Positions 1 through 8,017 of a stretch of 34,727 bases of DNA are shown here, one piece after another. The stretch is taken from assembly GCA_964533785.1 (NCBI GenBank), contig CAZHNG010000021.1, positions 1 to 34,727 on the forward strand, read 5' to 3'. The stretch comes from JANQRV01 sp964533785 (GTDB lineage Bacteria > Bacteroidota > Bacteroidia > Chitinophagales > Saprospiraceae). How positions within the stretch are numbered: position 1 is the stretch's first letter; every line of letters begins with the position of its first letter. A program made the position numbers and the translations under genes. The notes beneath the pieces were generated by a model. The model had not been told where the DNA came from, made no database searches, and worked only from the letters and a program-made list of their open reading frames with translations.

Positions 1-26
1 GAATATCAGCGTTTTGTTGTCTAAAA

Positions 27-42
27 TCTAGCGTCTAGCGTC
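27..42. repeat. Short heptad repeat (TCTAGCG)
   Basis: Two complete TCTAGCG heptads and the start of a third lie in tandem. Related heptads occur at 15347-15377 (TCTAGCG, TCCGGCG, TCTCCAG, TCTAGCG), about 705-718, and as the reverse complement with A for G at 13601-13648. All four sit upstream of a gene. The rest of 1-180 is AT-rich; I see no other feature in it. Confidence 0.6.
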
Positions 43-180
43 AAAAGTCCAAAAATTACCTAAGTAAGATATTTGATTAATAGTTCTGAGGGTAGAGATA
101 TTTATCACACCATGGGGTGATTTTTGTTTATCCTTTTCCCTTTGAAGAATACAGAAATTTGCAATATAAAATAACTGAAA

Positions 181-606
181 ATGAATTTAAAAGATCCAGT
201 TACGGCCATAATGTCAGAACGGTTAATTGTTGTAAATCCAAATGATGAAATGTTGGTGGTTCGCAACAGGTTTGAGGAGCATAGTGTCCATCATTTGTTG
301 GTTGAACACGATAGGGAATTGCACGGTGTTTTGAGTTTGGGTGATTTTCGTTTTTTTCAAAGGAATTTCACTTCGGAAGGAGATCGCTTGATCGCGGAGT
401 CGCGCTTACGTGCCTATAAAGTAAAAGAGATCATGACACCGGTTAATGAAATCGTTACGCTTCAGGTGGATTCAACGATCAAGGAGGCCTTGTTGATTTT
501 TAAAGAAAATCGCTTTCACTGTATTCCTATCATGGATGAAGGCCGGTTGGCAGGTATTGTAACGACCCATGATATCATAAAGAACCTGTTGAAGGAGGAA
601 GAATAG
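181..606 (+). CDS. CBS domain pair protein
   Basis: This 141-residue protein consists almost entirely of two CBS modules, at about residues 7-60 and 80-138. The phrase KEIMTPVNEIVTLQVDSTI followed by a 'CIPIMDEGRLAGIVTTHDII' stretch is a textbook second CBS repeat, and SLGDFRFF ends the first. CBS pairs bind adenine nucleotides or related ligands and usually regulate an attached enzyme or channel. Here there is no attached domain, so it is a stand-alone cytosolic sensor of unknown target. It starts at an ATG. The next gene encodes an unrelated lipoprotein 141 bases downstream, so an operon is not implied. The CBS call is strong; the ligand and partner cannot be read from the sequence. Confidence 0.9.
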   Translation: MNLKDPVTAIMSERLIVVNPNDEMLVVRNRFEEHSVHHLLVEHDRELHGVLSLGDFRFFQRNFTSEGDRLIAESRLRAYKVKEIMTPVNEIVTLQVDSTIKEALLIFKENRFHCIPIMDEGRLAGIVTTHDIIKNLLKEEE

Positions 607-747
607 TAGTCGGAGCTTTACAAACATAAGTCGGGGGTTCCTTATTCTTACGAGTACAGTGATCGTTAATCAATCGTTTGTAAGTCGCCCACCATCAAAC
701 CAAAAGCTGGCGTCTCCCTATTTAATTGACTTTAAATACAAAAAAAC

Positions 748-1491
748 ATGAAAGTCAGGGCGATTATTTTAGTATTGGTGCTGGCCATTCTCCCGGGGTG
801 TTTTGAAAATGATTTGCGGAAGAATATGGTTGCGGTCGATCAAGCTTACATTCCAACCGTTTTTTTTATAAAAAAGGAAAAAAAGGAAGAGGCCCGCACA
901 AGTATGCTGCTGTTACAAAGGGAATGGCAAAATTTGATGAAATCGAAAGAACAATTGTACCTTAATAAAGAGGAAGAGTACGTTGTTGCAGAAATAGACT
1001 TGTTGCTGGAAGCAGCAGCGGTAGCCATTGTTGATCAAAATCTATACCAGGCATTGTGCCGGTTGGAGGATGCAAGGTTTCTTTGGAATGATTGGCGGGT
1101 TTGTAATGATATGACTTACTACCTTGATTATCTATACGAATTTCAAATGGCCTGGGAGGTCGTTGTTGAATCGCTTGAAGATCCTGATCGTTGTTGGCTG
1201 AACTGGCAAATTTTCCATCAGGACGTGATGATTGCCAGCCAGGCATGGTCAATAGCTTATCGTGCTGAAGTGGAATGGGAGTTATTTCCTACTGTTGGTC
1301 ATAACCAAATGCTTTTTGCCGAGTATAGGACAGCATTGGAAACGGAGTTAAAGCGGCTGGTCGAAGCAGTAGATCAAGGGCAACTTGACAAAACCATTCA
1401 GGAGGCCGAATTTGTCAGCGAAAAATTTGATGATTTGTTAAATCTTTTTGGTAATTTTAATCACGTAGGCGGGCATATCGTGCAGTTGTAG
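748..1491 (+). CDS. Predicted lipoprotein of unknown function
   Basis: The protein has 247 residues and begins MKVRAIILVLVLAILPGCF, a lipoprotein signal peptide ending in a lipobox (LPGC), so the mature protein should be lipid-anchored from Cys18. The rest is mostly charged and helical, with many Trp residues and no family I recognise. A KKEKKEEAR patch at about residues 43-51 suggests a helix. A degenerate heptad repeat lies about 30 bases before the ATG. Expressed as a monocistron as far as the spacing shows: the next gene starts 268 bases downstream. The lipoprotein call is well supported; function is unknown. Confidence 0.8.
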   Translation: MKVRAIILVLVLAILPGCFENDLRKNMVAVDQAYIPTVFFIKKEKKEEARTSMLLLQREWQNLMKSKEQLYLNKEEEYVVAEIDLLLEAAAVAIVDQNLYQALCRLEDARFLWNDWRVCNDMTYYLDYLYEFQMAWEVVVESLEDPDRCWLNWQIFHQDVMIASQAWSIAYRAEVEWELFPTVGHNQMLFAEYRTALETELKRLVEAVDQGQLDKTIQEAEFVSEKFDDLLNLFGNFNHVGGHIVQL

Positions 1492-1551
1492 AGAAAAAAT
1501 GAGGATAATGCCGGTAAAATTTTCCGCCACTCATTGCCATTTCTTCGGCCC

Positions 1552-1568
1552 ATACCTAAGGGGTATGC
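1552..1568 (+). other. Small stem-loop in intergenic region
   Basis: CATACC and GGTATG form a 6-bp stem with a 5-base loop (TAAGG) in the 268-base gap between the lipoprotein gene and the universal stress gene. There is no T-run directly after it, so calling it a terminator would be a guess. Confidence 0.35.
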
Positions 1569-1759
1569 CCCTCAAAAATGGCTGCGATTGGCAAAAAAAT
1601 GCCCTATAATAAATTTCAAAAACTTAAATGAAACAGCTTCTAAGTAAATAGTGTAATGTAAATTTCGAAAATAACCCCTGTATGATCATCCGGAGGGTTT
1701 GAAAGCATTAGACAAGTCTATTATAAGGAAAGCCAATTTTAACCAAGCGCATATTGATT

Positions 1760-2617
1760 ATGAAAAAAATACTGTTTCCCACTGATTTTTCTAAAATTGC
1801 TGACAATGCTTTTCGCTATGCCTTAAGGATAGCAAAGCAAGCTGGTGCAGAAATCCACGTCCTTCACGTATACGAATTACCTTCTATTCGCGGAGCAAAC
1901 CTGCCCCATACCATGGAGCAAGTTTACGAAGACATCAAATTAGAAGAATTTCAAAATTTCAACGATAAAGTTCCTCACCTCAATAAGATTAAGGAAGAAG
2001 AGCATTGTAACAGCGTGCAGGTAAACTATTCCCTTGAACAAGGGGCTACCATCAATACCATTATCATGACTGCCAATAAGGATAAGAGTGACTACATCAT
2101 AATGGGAACTGATGGTGCTAAAGGGCTAAAAGCAATATTTAAAGGGACCAACTCCGGTGAAGTTTTGGAAAACTCTGTCTGCCCCGTATTGGTGGTACCT
2201 AGTGGTACGCCGGCAGAAAGTTTGATGGATATTGAAAATATTGTTTTGACCATTTCTTTCCAGCCGGAAGAAGAAAAAGCTTTACAACGGATTATTGATT
2301 TTGCTGCAATGTTCGGTGCCAGGATCCATTGCGTAAATGTAGACTTATTCTCCTCTGATATTGAAAAGCCGGAAATGGAGGCATTAAAACGAAAATTCGT
2401 TGATTATCCGAACCTGATTTTCAAAATTATTCAGGGAGCCGACCTGGAAAAGGCGCTGCAAAAATACCTTTTGGAAAACAACATCGATATCTTAGCTATG
2501 GTCACCCACCGGCGAAACTTCTTCCAGGAGTTATTCAGTGGCAGCCAGACTAAAAAAATGGCTTACCATTCTTCGGTTCCTATTTTGGCGATACAGGCTC
2601 ATTTGTTGAAGGAGTAG
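1760..2617 (+). CDS. Tandem universal stress protein (UspA family)
   Basis: Two UspA domains lie in tandem, at about residues 1-140 and 150-285. The first begins MKKILFPTDFSKIADNAF and carries the ATP-binding loop GTDGAKGLKAIFKGTNS, matching G-x2-G-x9-G-S/T. The second begins IENIVLTISFQPEEEKAL and its loop, FSGSQTKKMAYHSS, is poorer, so only the first domain probably binds nucleotide. Such tandem Usp proteins are cytosolic stress and redox responders in Bacteroidota. An upstream in-frame TTG at 1754 is open, but the ATG at 1760 gives the usual family N-terminus and is preferred. A GC-rich hairpin follows the stop. Confidence 0.92.
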   Translation: MKKILFPTDFSKIADNAFRYALRIAKQAGAEIHVLHVYELPSIRGANLPHTMEQVYEDIKLEEFQNFNDKVPHLNKIKEEEHCNSVQVNYSLEQGATINTIIMTANKDKSDYIIMGTDGAKGLKAIFKGTNSGEVLENSVCPVLVVPSGTPAESLMDIENIVLTISFQPEEEKALQRIIDFAAMFGARIHCVNVDLFSSDIEKPEMEALKRKFVDYPNLIFKIIQGADLEKALQKYLLENNIDILAMVTHRRNFFQELFSGSQTKKMAYHSSVPILAIQAHLLKE

Positions 2618-2638
2618 TACGGGATAACGAGTTGATTC

Positions 2639-2676
2639 AAAGGTGGGAGGCTCCTTAGAAGGTGCCTCCCACCTTT
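2639..2676 (+). terminator. Hairpin terminator after universal stress gene
   Basis: AAAGGTGGGAGGC (2639-2651) pairs perfectly with GCCTCCCACCTTT (2664-2676), a 13-bp stem. The inner CCTT/AAGG bases may extend it. It lies 22 bases after the stop of the Usp gene and resembles the 15139-15172 hairpin (both have GGAGGC/GCCTCC arms). It also shows that the GTG at 2662 is not the start of the sulfatase gene. Confidence 0.7.
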
Positions 2677-2715
2677 AACCTACCTAAACTACATACGATC
2701 AAATACCGGTTTCAA

Positions 2716-4158
2716 ATGATAAGGTACCTTCCATACTATATCTTAGCTCTTTTTTTCTTTGCTTGTGATAATGCTTCGGATCAGAATACTTCCCCCGGTT
2801 CTTCCCAAAGTGCCGTTGATCCTTCCGAACGTCCCAATATCATTCTGATGGTCGCCGACGATCATGGAAAAGATGCTTTGGGGTGCTATGGTAATCCCGT
2901 TATCCAAACGCCGAACCTGGACGCCTTGGCAGAGACAGGTACACGTTTCGACCGGGCTTTTTGTACTACGGCAAGTTGCAGCGCCAGCCGGTCGGTCATC
3001 CTTTCGGGATTGCACAACCATGCCAATGGTCATTACGGACATCAACATACCTACCATCATTTCAGCTCCTTTGATACGGTCAGTAGTCTACCCGTTCTGT
3101 TGGAAGAACAGGGGTACCGGACGGCCAGAATAGGGAAGTACCATTTGGCGCCGGAATCGGTATACCGGTTTCAGCGCTCCTACCGGGTAAGCGCCCGCAG
3201 CCCGGTGGAAATGGCGGATTCCAGCAAAGCCTTCATCGAACAAGAGGCTCCTTTTTTCCTCTATTTCTGTTTTTCGGATCCGCACCGGGGTGGCGGTTTC
3301 GCTGAAGAATTGCCTCATCAACCGGACCGGTTTGGTAATGTTCCCGAAGGCTATCCCGGAGTGAACGAAATTACTTACGATCCGGCGGACGTTATCGTAC
3401 CTCCCCACTTAACCGATACCCCGGAAACCAGAGCTGAAATTGCACAATATTACCAGGCCATTTCCAGGCTGGATCAAGGCGTTGGTCGCCTGATGCAGCA
3501 TCTGAAAGAGGCCGGAAAATTTGATAATACCCTTATTATTTACATCTCAGATAACGGCATGGCATTTCCCGGAGCGAAGACCACGCTCTACGAGGCGGGT
3601 ATGCAGTTACCTTGCCTGGTCAAATTGCCCAACCAGAACAACAAAGGCGTTACGGATGGTATGATTACCTGGGCAGACCTTGCTCCGACCGTACTTGATG
3701 TAGCAGGTGCGGAAGGCTCGGATACCCTCTTCCACGGACGATCATTTGCTCCTTTATTAGGCGGAGAAAATTGGGATCGCGATGAAGTTTATGCCTCCCA
3801 CACCTTTCACGAAGTAACGATGTATTATCCCATGCGGGTAGTTCGGGAAGGCCGGTATAAATTGATCATGAATTTAGCCAGTGGACTGGAATACCCCTTT
3901 GCTTCTGATCTGTATGCTTCCAAAACCTGGCAAAGTCTGTTAAAGGGGAATTTCGATAAATTAGGAGACAAACCCATCGCTGAATTTCTCCACCGCCCCC
4001 GGTTTGAACTCTACGATTTGGAAAAAGACCCGCACGAAACAACCAACCTCGCCGATGAGGCTGCCTACAATGAAATTCTTACCGGATTACAACGAAAAGT
4101 AAAATCTTTCCAGGAGCAATCCGGTGATCCGTGGGTGTATAAGTGGGAGTATCAATAG
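2716..4158 (+). CDS. Lipoprotein sulfatase, N-sulfoglucosamine sulfohydrolase-like
   Basis: A type I sulfatase of 480 residues. The signal peptide MIRYLPYYILALFFFAC points to a lipoprotein, so it probably acts at the cell surface or in the periplasm. The N-terminal metal site is VADDHGKDALGC. The formylglycine motif is C88-S-A-S-R92, so activation by a sulfatase-maturing enzyme is expected. The later stretches ISDNGMAFPGAKTTLY, FHEVTMYYPMR, DPHETTNLAD and GDPWV match, in order, the human lysosomal enzyme SGSH from memory, a much closer fit than to arylsulfatases. This suggests removal of N-sulfate from heparin/heparan-type sugars; the real substrate may be another sulfated glycan. I chose the ATG at 2716 because the upstream GTG lies inside a terminator stem and the ATG puts the signal peptide first. 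No sulfatase-maturing enzyme or SusC/D pair is in the window. Confidence 0.9.
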   Translation: MIRYLPYYILALFFFACDNASDQNTSPGSSQSAVDPSERPNIILMVADDHGKDALGCYGNPVIQTPNLDALAETGTRFDRAFCTTASCSASRSVILSGLHNHANGHYGHQHTYHHFSSFDTVSSLPVLLEEQGYRTARIGKYHLAPESVYRFQRSYRVSARSPVEMADSSKAFIEQEAPFFLYFCFSDPHRGGGFAEELPHQPDRFGNVPEGYPGVNEITYDPADVIVPPHLTDTPETRAEIAQYYQAISRLDQGVGRLMQHLKEAGKFDNTLIIYISDNGMAFPGAKTTLYEAGMQLPCLVKLPNQNNKGVTDGMITWADLAPTVLDVAGAEGSDTLFHGRSFAPLLGGENWDRDEVYASHTFHEVTMYYPMRVVREGRYKLIMNLASGLEYPFASDLYASKTWQSLLKGNFDKLGDKPIAEFLHRPRFELYDLEKDPHETTNLADEAAYNEILTGLQRKVKSFQEQSGDPWVYKWEYQ

Positions 4159-4330
4159 AATAGCCATATCATAACTTCTCGTTAAAATGACGTCCCTGCG
4201 CTACTTTATAACAATTAGCCCCCGAAAGTAGACTTAGATCGTATTTTTTTGGATCAAATACAATCTTTTTTCCACGAATGGAGTTTTAAGCATTCGACGA
4301 ATTAATGTTTTAATAAATCATTGTTATAAA

Positions 4331-5278
4331 ATGGGCATGGTAATTTATAATTGGTTGAAAAAGTGCAGTTGTATTCTGTTGTCTTGTCTGTGTTGTGCCC
4401 ATTGTTTAGCTCAAGATATTTCTTCAACCAGGTTTTTTAAGTTTAATTTCAATACCTTATCCTCTCCAAGTTCAATTCTCTCCAATATTCCATCTGCTGT
4501 AGCTCCTCCTGCTGATTTCGAGCCTTCCCAATTGATAGAAGCAGAACTTCGATTTCCTATAAAATTAAAAGGGAAGACCAAGCTCATTGGATCGTTAGGC
4601 TATCAGAGGGAAATGCTTTCCGGATTGTATTTAGAATACGAAGCAGATGAAGACGATATTGATCTGGTTCCATTGCATAACCCATCTTTATCTTTCGCGG
4701 TAATGCATAGCTTTAATCGAAGGGTAAAGCTGATCAATAATTTCAGCGTGCAAAGCCGGTCGAATGATTTTCTCAGTTTCAGGTTGCCCGCTATGGCTTT
4801 TCGCAATACCTTTCTGCTCGAAAAAAGCGTGAATCAGAACAAAATGGGAATTGGGATGAGTATTGGCGTTGCCGGTAACCGATTTTCCATAATACCGATT
4901 TTGGAATACCAAAAAGAACTAAGTAACCATTGGCAACTCGACTTACTTTTACCAGCGAAAGCACTTTTAACCAAAGCGATAAACCGGAAAAGCCGTTTGC
5001 TGTTCGGCGCCCGGGGAAATACTGCTGAATATTTCTTTGATCAGGCCTGGTCGAATGGATTTACCGATTTATCTTACCGCCGGTTAAATGTAAATCTTAT
5101 TACCGGATACGAGAGACAGTTGACCCCCATCATCGGAATAGGTGTGGAAGGTGGGGTAACGGTGCCGCTGAGATCCGGATTGTACCGAAATGATCAACGC
5201 TGGCAGCAGGTTCATAATTTCGGTACTTCCGTTGCGCCTTATTTTAATATGAAGTTTTTCCTTTCTCTGCCGAAATAA
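4331..5278 (+). CDS. Secreted beta-rich protein, possible outer-membrane barrel
   Basis: A 315-residue protein with a signal peptide (hydrophobic CILLSCLCCAHCLAQ ending in an AQ cleavage site). The mature part alternates hydrophobic and polar residues in many short strands, with repeated aromatic strand ends, and ends in FNMKFFLSLPK. This is the look of an outer-membrane beta-barrel, and it recalls the Bacteroidota DUF6268 family, but I am not certain of that family name. It sits alone between the sulfatase and a broken VOC gene. Function is unknown. Confidence 0.7.
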   Translation: MGMVIYNWLKKCSCILLSCLCCAHCLAQDISSTRFFKFNFNTLSSPSSILSNIPSAVAPPADFEPSQLIEAELRFPIKLKGKTKLIGSLGYQREMLSGLYLEYEADEDDIDLVPLHNPSLSFAVMHSFNRRVKLINNFSVQSRSNDFLSFRLPAMAFRNTFLLEKSVNQNKMGIGMSIGVAGNRFSIIPILEYQKELSNHWQLDLLLPAKALLTKAINRKSRLLFGARGNTAEYFFDQAWSNGFTDLSYRRLNVNLITGYERQLTPIIGIGVEGGVTVPLRSGLYRNDQRWQQVHNFGTSVAPYFNMKFFLSLPK

Positions 5279-5329
5279 TCTAAAATCCTTCGTTTTCTAT
5301 CCGGCTTATTTAACTTTAACGTCATCCAA

Positions 5330-5518
5330 ATGCAACACTTTGCCAGGTCCATCCGAACCTTTATCGGTGCACAAGACTTTGAAGAGTCTCGTTCTTTCTA
5401 CCGCGAACTTGGCTTTGAAGAATTAATCCTTTCCCCTAAAATGTTTTACATTCTGCATTTCAGGTTGGTGGCCAGTCAACCGTCAGTTGTTAGATCTTAT
5501 TTTCAGATATTGTGTTAA
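5330..5518 (+). pseudogene. Truncated VOC (glyoxalase/bleomycin-resistance) gene
   Basis: The first 40 or so residues (SIRTFIGAQDFEESRSFYRE, then LGFEELILSPKMFY) are the N-terminal beta-alpha-beta part of a VOC-family protein. Members are usually about 115-130 residues. Here the similarity stops near 5455 and the frame runs through unrelated sequence to a stop at 5518, giving 62 residues. The remaining strands and metal ligands are missing. This is most simply a 3'-deleted remnant. It lies 6 bases before the aldolase gene, so a deletion may have brought that gene close to the VOC promoter. Confidence 0.65.
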
Positions 5519-5524
5519 AAAAAC

Positions 5525-6172
5525 ATGCCATTTTCAGCCGATCATTTTTCTAAGCTTCCTATCGTAGGGATTATCAGAGGGCTTGCCGAGGAAGGGGTAG
5601 AGCAGTTGTTGTCTATTTATGTAGAAGAGGGGTTTACCACCCTTGAAATTACCATGAATACAGCGAACGCCCCCGAAATGATCAAAAAAGCATTGAATAA
5701 CTTTGGTAACCAGCTAAACGTCGGAGCGGGAACGGTAAGGACCGCACAGGAATTGGAAGCAGCACTGGCAGCGGGCGCTCAGTTTATCGTGACCCCCATC
5801 GTAGAAGCAGCGGTTATCGAACAATGCCTGGAACAATCCATTCCGGTTTTCCCTGGTGCTTACACGCCGACCGAGATCTACCATGCCTGGCGTATGGGCG
5901 CTACGGCCGTAAAGGTGTTCCCGGCCAGTATTGGCGGTATTGAACACGTAAAGGCAGTAAAAGCTCCATTGGAAATGGTGCCTTTGCTTCCTACCGGAGG
6001 AGTAAATGCGAATAATTTGGGGCAGTTCTTCGATCTTGGGATCTACGGGGTAGGTATGGGAAGCCAGCTTTTTCCGAAAGCCTTAATTGCCAACAAAGAT
6101 TGGGAGGGGGTACGGACGCAATTGGTGAGGGTGAAAAAAGCCTACGAAAGTTGGAAAGAAGGAACTGATTAG
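5525..6172 (+). CDS. eda: KDPG/KHG-type (or KDPGal) aldolase
   Basis: A class I aldolase of 215 residues, close to the usual length of Eda. Visible family motifs are GIIRGLAEEGVEQL, the catalytic Glu region TTLEITMNTANAPEMI, the phosphate-binding GAGTVRTAQELEAALAAGAQ and the Schiff-base lysine at about residue 130 in TAVKVFPASIGG. LLPTGGVNANN supplies the second phosphate loop. It cleaves 2-keto-3-deoxy-6-phospho sugar acids to pyruvate and glyceraldehyde-3-phosphate. The next gene is a 2-dehydro-3-deoxygalactonokinase, so its physiological substrate may be the galactonate form (DgoA role) rather than the gluconate form. Family call is strong; sugar specificity is inferred from context. Confidence 0.9.
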   Translation: MPFSADHFSKLPIVGIIRGLAEEGVEQLLSIYVEEGFTTLEITMNTANAPEMIKKALNNFGNQLNVGAGTVRTAQELEAALAAGAQFIVTPIVEAAVIEQCLEQSIPVFPGAYTPTEIYHAWRMGATAVKVFPASIGGIEHVKAVKAPLEMVPLLPTGGVNANNLGQFFDLGIYGVGMGSQLFPKALIANKDWEGVRTQLVRVKKAYESWKEGTD

Positions 6173-6224
6173 GTGAAAGCTCTGGAAGAGCGTTACCTTT
6201 GTAAAAGACAATGCAAAAACCAGG

Positions 6225-6283
6225 CGAGCTCCGGAGGAGCGGCACGTCTGTTTCTTGTCGTTGTGCCGCTCCTCCGGAGCTCG
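6225..6283. repeat. Perfect 21-bp inverted repeat hairpin
   Basis: CGAGCTCCGGAGGAGCGGCAC (6225-6245, 21 bases) is matched exactly by its reverse complement at 6263-6283, with a 17-base loop. It lies in the 309-base gap between the aldolase and kinase genes. Outside the stem, ACCTTT and AAAGGT also match. It is followed by a second hairpin, GTTCC-TCA-GGAAC at 6321-6333, and by ACTTTT. It is longer and more GC-rich than needed for a terminator and looks like a REP/BIME-type palindrome. It could still act as a terminator or shield the upstream transcript. Confidence 0.75.
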
Positions 6284-6367
6284 TAAAGGTGATTTGGGCT
6301 TTCTTTGTCCCACAGATTTCGTTCCTCAGGAACTTTTATTGGAGATGCTTCTATTTTAAGTTCATGC

Positions 6368-6435
6368 CGATACGATCGCTGCTGTTAAAGCCGGCAACTA
6401 TTTTTTTCGAAATCTCCAGATTAACGATACGATCG
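6368..6435 (+). promoter_or_regulatory. Direct repeat CGATACGATCG upstream of dgoK
   Basis: CGATACGATCG occurs at 6368-6378 and again at 6425-6435, 57 bases apart, roughly 47-104 bases before the kinase start. Between them is the short palindrome AATCT-CC-AGATT (6411-6422). Repeated sites at this distance could be binding sites of a sugar-acid regulator. No regulator gene is adjacent, so this is inference from pattern only. Confidence 0.35.
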
Positions 6436-6481
6436 ATTGCCCGGACATCTATAACCGCTAACAGTCAAAACACCTAATACC

Positions 6482-7444
6482 ATGATTACGCACTTTCTAA
6501 GCTGCGACTGGGGAACAACTTCGTTTCGGTTAAAGCTGGTAGACCGACATTCTGGAGAGATCCTTGCTCAATTAGCGAATCACCAAGGCGTTAAATCAAC
6601 CTTCAAACGTTGGCGAGCAAGTGGTAGTCCGGAGCGCCTTTCCTTTTACCAAGCCGTTATTGGGGAGGCGGTAGCACCATTAAGTTTGGAAATCGGCCAG
6701 GATCTTAAGGGGACCACAATAATTCTATCCGGCATGGCATCTTCTTCCATCGGTATGAAAGAACTGCCTTACGGTGAGCTTCCACAGGATTTAAGTGGAA
6801 AAGGATTGGTCAGCGAAGCCATCCCCGCCACTCAAGTTTTTCCGTATCCGGTCAAACTGGTTTCGGGGCTGCAAAAACCAGGTGATGTGATGCGGGGTGA
6901 AGAAGTGCAGGCGATCGGGTTGGATTGTTCGGGTTACCCGTTGCCGGATCAATATATCTTGGTTTTACCGGGCACCCACTCCAAACATATCCGGATTAAA
7001 GATCGCAAGATCCTTGATTTTTCGACTTTTATGACCGGAGAGCTTTACCAGCTATTATCTACCCACAGTATTCTACAGGATAGTCTGGAGTCAAATTTGA
7101 ATTGGGATATAAATAGAATGGTGGCTTTCGATGAAGGGGTGATCAAAGGAAGTAAGGGGCAGTTAAGCCAGGAATTGTTTGCAATTCGTGCACATTCGTT
7201 ACAAGGAAAATGGAATAAGGAAGAATCGGCCATGTACCTCAGCGGCTTGTTGATCGGTCATGAATGCAGCACGGGATATGTGTGGCCCGTTGTTTTTTGT
7301 TGCGAGGAGCAATTTTTGGGACTGTACCAAAGGGCGGTAGAGGTGCTTGGAACTGCAAAAAAATCAAGTTTTGTGAACCCGGAAATTGTTGATAACTTGA
7401 CGGTTAGGGGGCAAAGGGCTTTGCTTTCGGGGGGTGTTTTTTGA
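6482..7444 (+). CDS. dgoK: 2-dehydro-3-deoxygalactonokinase
   Basis: A 320-residue kinase of the DGOK family (ASKHA fold). The N-terminus MITHFLSCDWGTTSFRLKLV holds the phosphate-1 loop (D-W-G-T-T-S). GMASSSIGMKELPY, MRGEEVQAIGL, VLPGTHSKHI and FSTFMTGELYQLL are family signatures visible in order. It phosphorylates 2-keto-3-deoxygalactonate at C6, giving the substrate of the aldolase encoded just upstream. No dehydratase or dehydrogenase for galactonate is in the window, so the upper pathway must be elsewhere. The gene ends at the edge of a tandem-repeat array, but the C-terminus (LTVRGQRALLSGG) looks complete. Confidence 0.92.
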   Translation: MITHFLSCDWGTTSFRLKLVDRHSGEILAQLANHQGVKSTFKRWRASGSPERLSFYQAVIGEAVAPLSLEIGQDLKGTTIILSGMASSSIGMKELPYGELPQDLSGKGLVSEAIPATQVFPYPVKLVSGLQKPGDVMRGEEVQAIGLDCSGYPLPDQYILVLPGTHSKHIRIKDRKILDFSTFMTGELYQLLSTHSILQDSLESNLNWDINRMVAFDEGVIKGSKGQLSQELFAIRAHSLQGKWNKEESAMYLSGLLIGHECSTGYVWPVVFCCEEQFLGLYQRAVEVLGTAKKSSFVNPEIVDNLTVRGQRALLSGGVF

Positions 7445-7872
7445 ACCACGGAGGACATGGAGGACATGGAGATTTTTGTTTTTGCGGTATTTTTCGAGAC
7501 TTCGTCTCTCAAAATTTGGTTGNNNNNNNNNNNNNNNNNNNNNNNNNNNNNNNNNNNNNNNNNNNNNNNNNNNNNNNNNNNNNNNNNNNNNNNNNNNNNN
7601 NNNNNNNNNNNNNNNNNNNNNNAGATCGATTTAATTGAGATTTAGTTTGCTCGACTATTTACGAGTGCATGGAGTGCGCGGAGATTTTTGTTTTTGCGGT
7701 ATTTTTCGAGACTTCGTCTCTCAAAATTTGGTTGAACCATGGAGGACATGGAGTGCATGGAGGTTTATTATGATTGGAACTTCCTTACGGAAGTGATGTT
7801 GTAGATCGATTTAATTGAGATTTAGTTTGCTCGACTATTTACGAGTGCATGGAGTGCATGGAGATTTTTGTT
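7445..7872. repeat. 180-bp tandem repeat array interrupted by a scaffold gap
   Basis: The block AGATCGATTTAATTGAGATT recurs at 7623 and 7803, exactly 180 bases apart, and GATTTTTGTT recurs at 7683 and 7863, also 180 apart. A third, partial copy lies before the gap (7471-7522). Each unit holds three small hairpins: GAGAC-TTC-GTCTC, CTCG/CGAG and ACTTCC-TTAC-GGAAGT, plus GGAGGACATGGAG-type microrepeats. The run of exactly 100 N is a placeholder. In the complete unit, 68 bases separate the two sequences flanking the gap, so the true gap is probably 68 + n x 180 bases. No gene is seen here. Confidence 0.85.
7523..7622. other. Assembly gap (100 N)
   Basis: Exactly 100 N, a conventional scaffold placeholder, in the middle of the 180-bp tandem repeat. 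Nothing can be said about the missing bases except that the flanks are in repeat register if 68 bases (plus any whole number of units) are missing. Confidence 0.95.
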
Positions 7873-7928
7873 CGACTACCATGCGGGAGTTTCAGTAGTC
7901 ATTAGTTGTGCGGTTTTCGTTTGCTTTG

Positions 7929-7951
7929 CCACGTAGGGCCCGCCCGGGCAA
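7929..7951. repeat. 23-base dispersed repeat, copy 1
   Basis: GCCACGTAGGGCCCG followed by three differing bases and GGGCA is repeated, inverted, at about 22973-22995 (15 exact, then 3 mismatches, then 5 exact). Both copies are intergenic. Chance identity of 15 bases in a 35-kb window is unlikely, so this is probably one dispersed element. Confidence 0.5.
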
Positions 7952-8017
7952 ACGTTTGAGGAACCGGGGGTTAATAGGAACCGGACTCTAATTTGTAAGA
8001 ATCAAATAAACTTTATT

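Noticed and set aside
2662..2715. GTG start of the sulfatase
   Set aside because: It is inside the 3' arm of a terminator hairpin and would put 18 residues before the lipoprotein signal.
7434..7645. ORFs running across the 100-N gap
   Set aside because: They are artefacts of translating N; the region is a non-coding tandem repeat.
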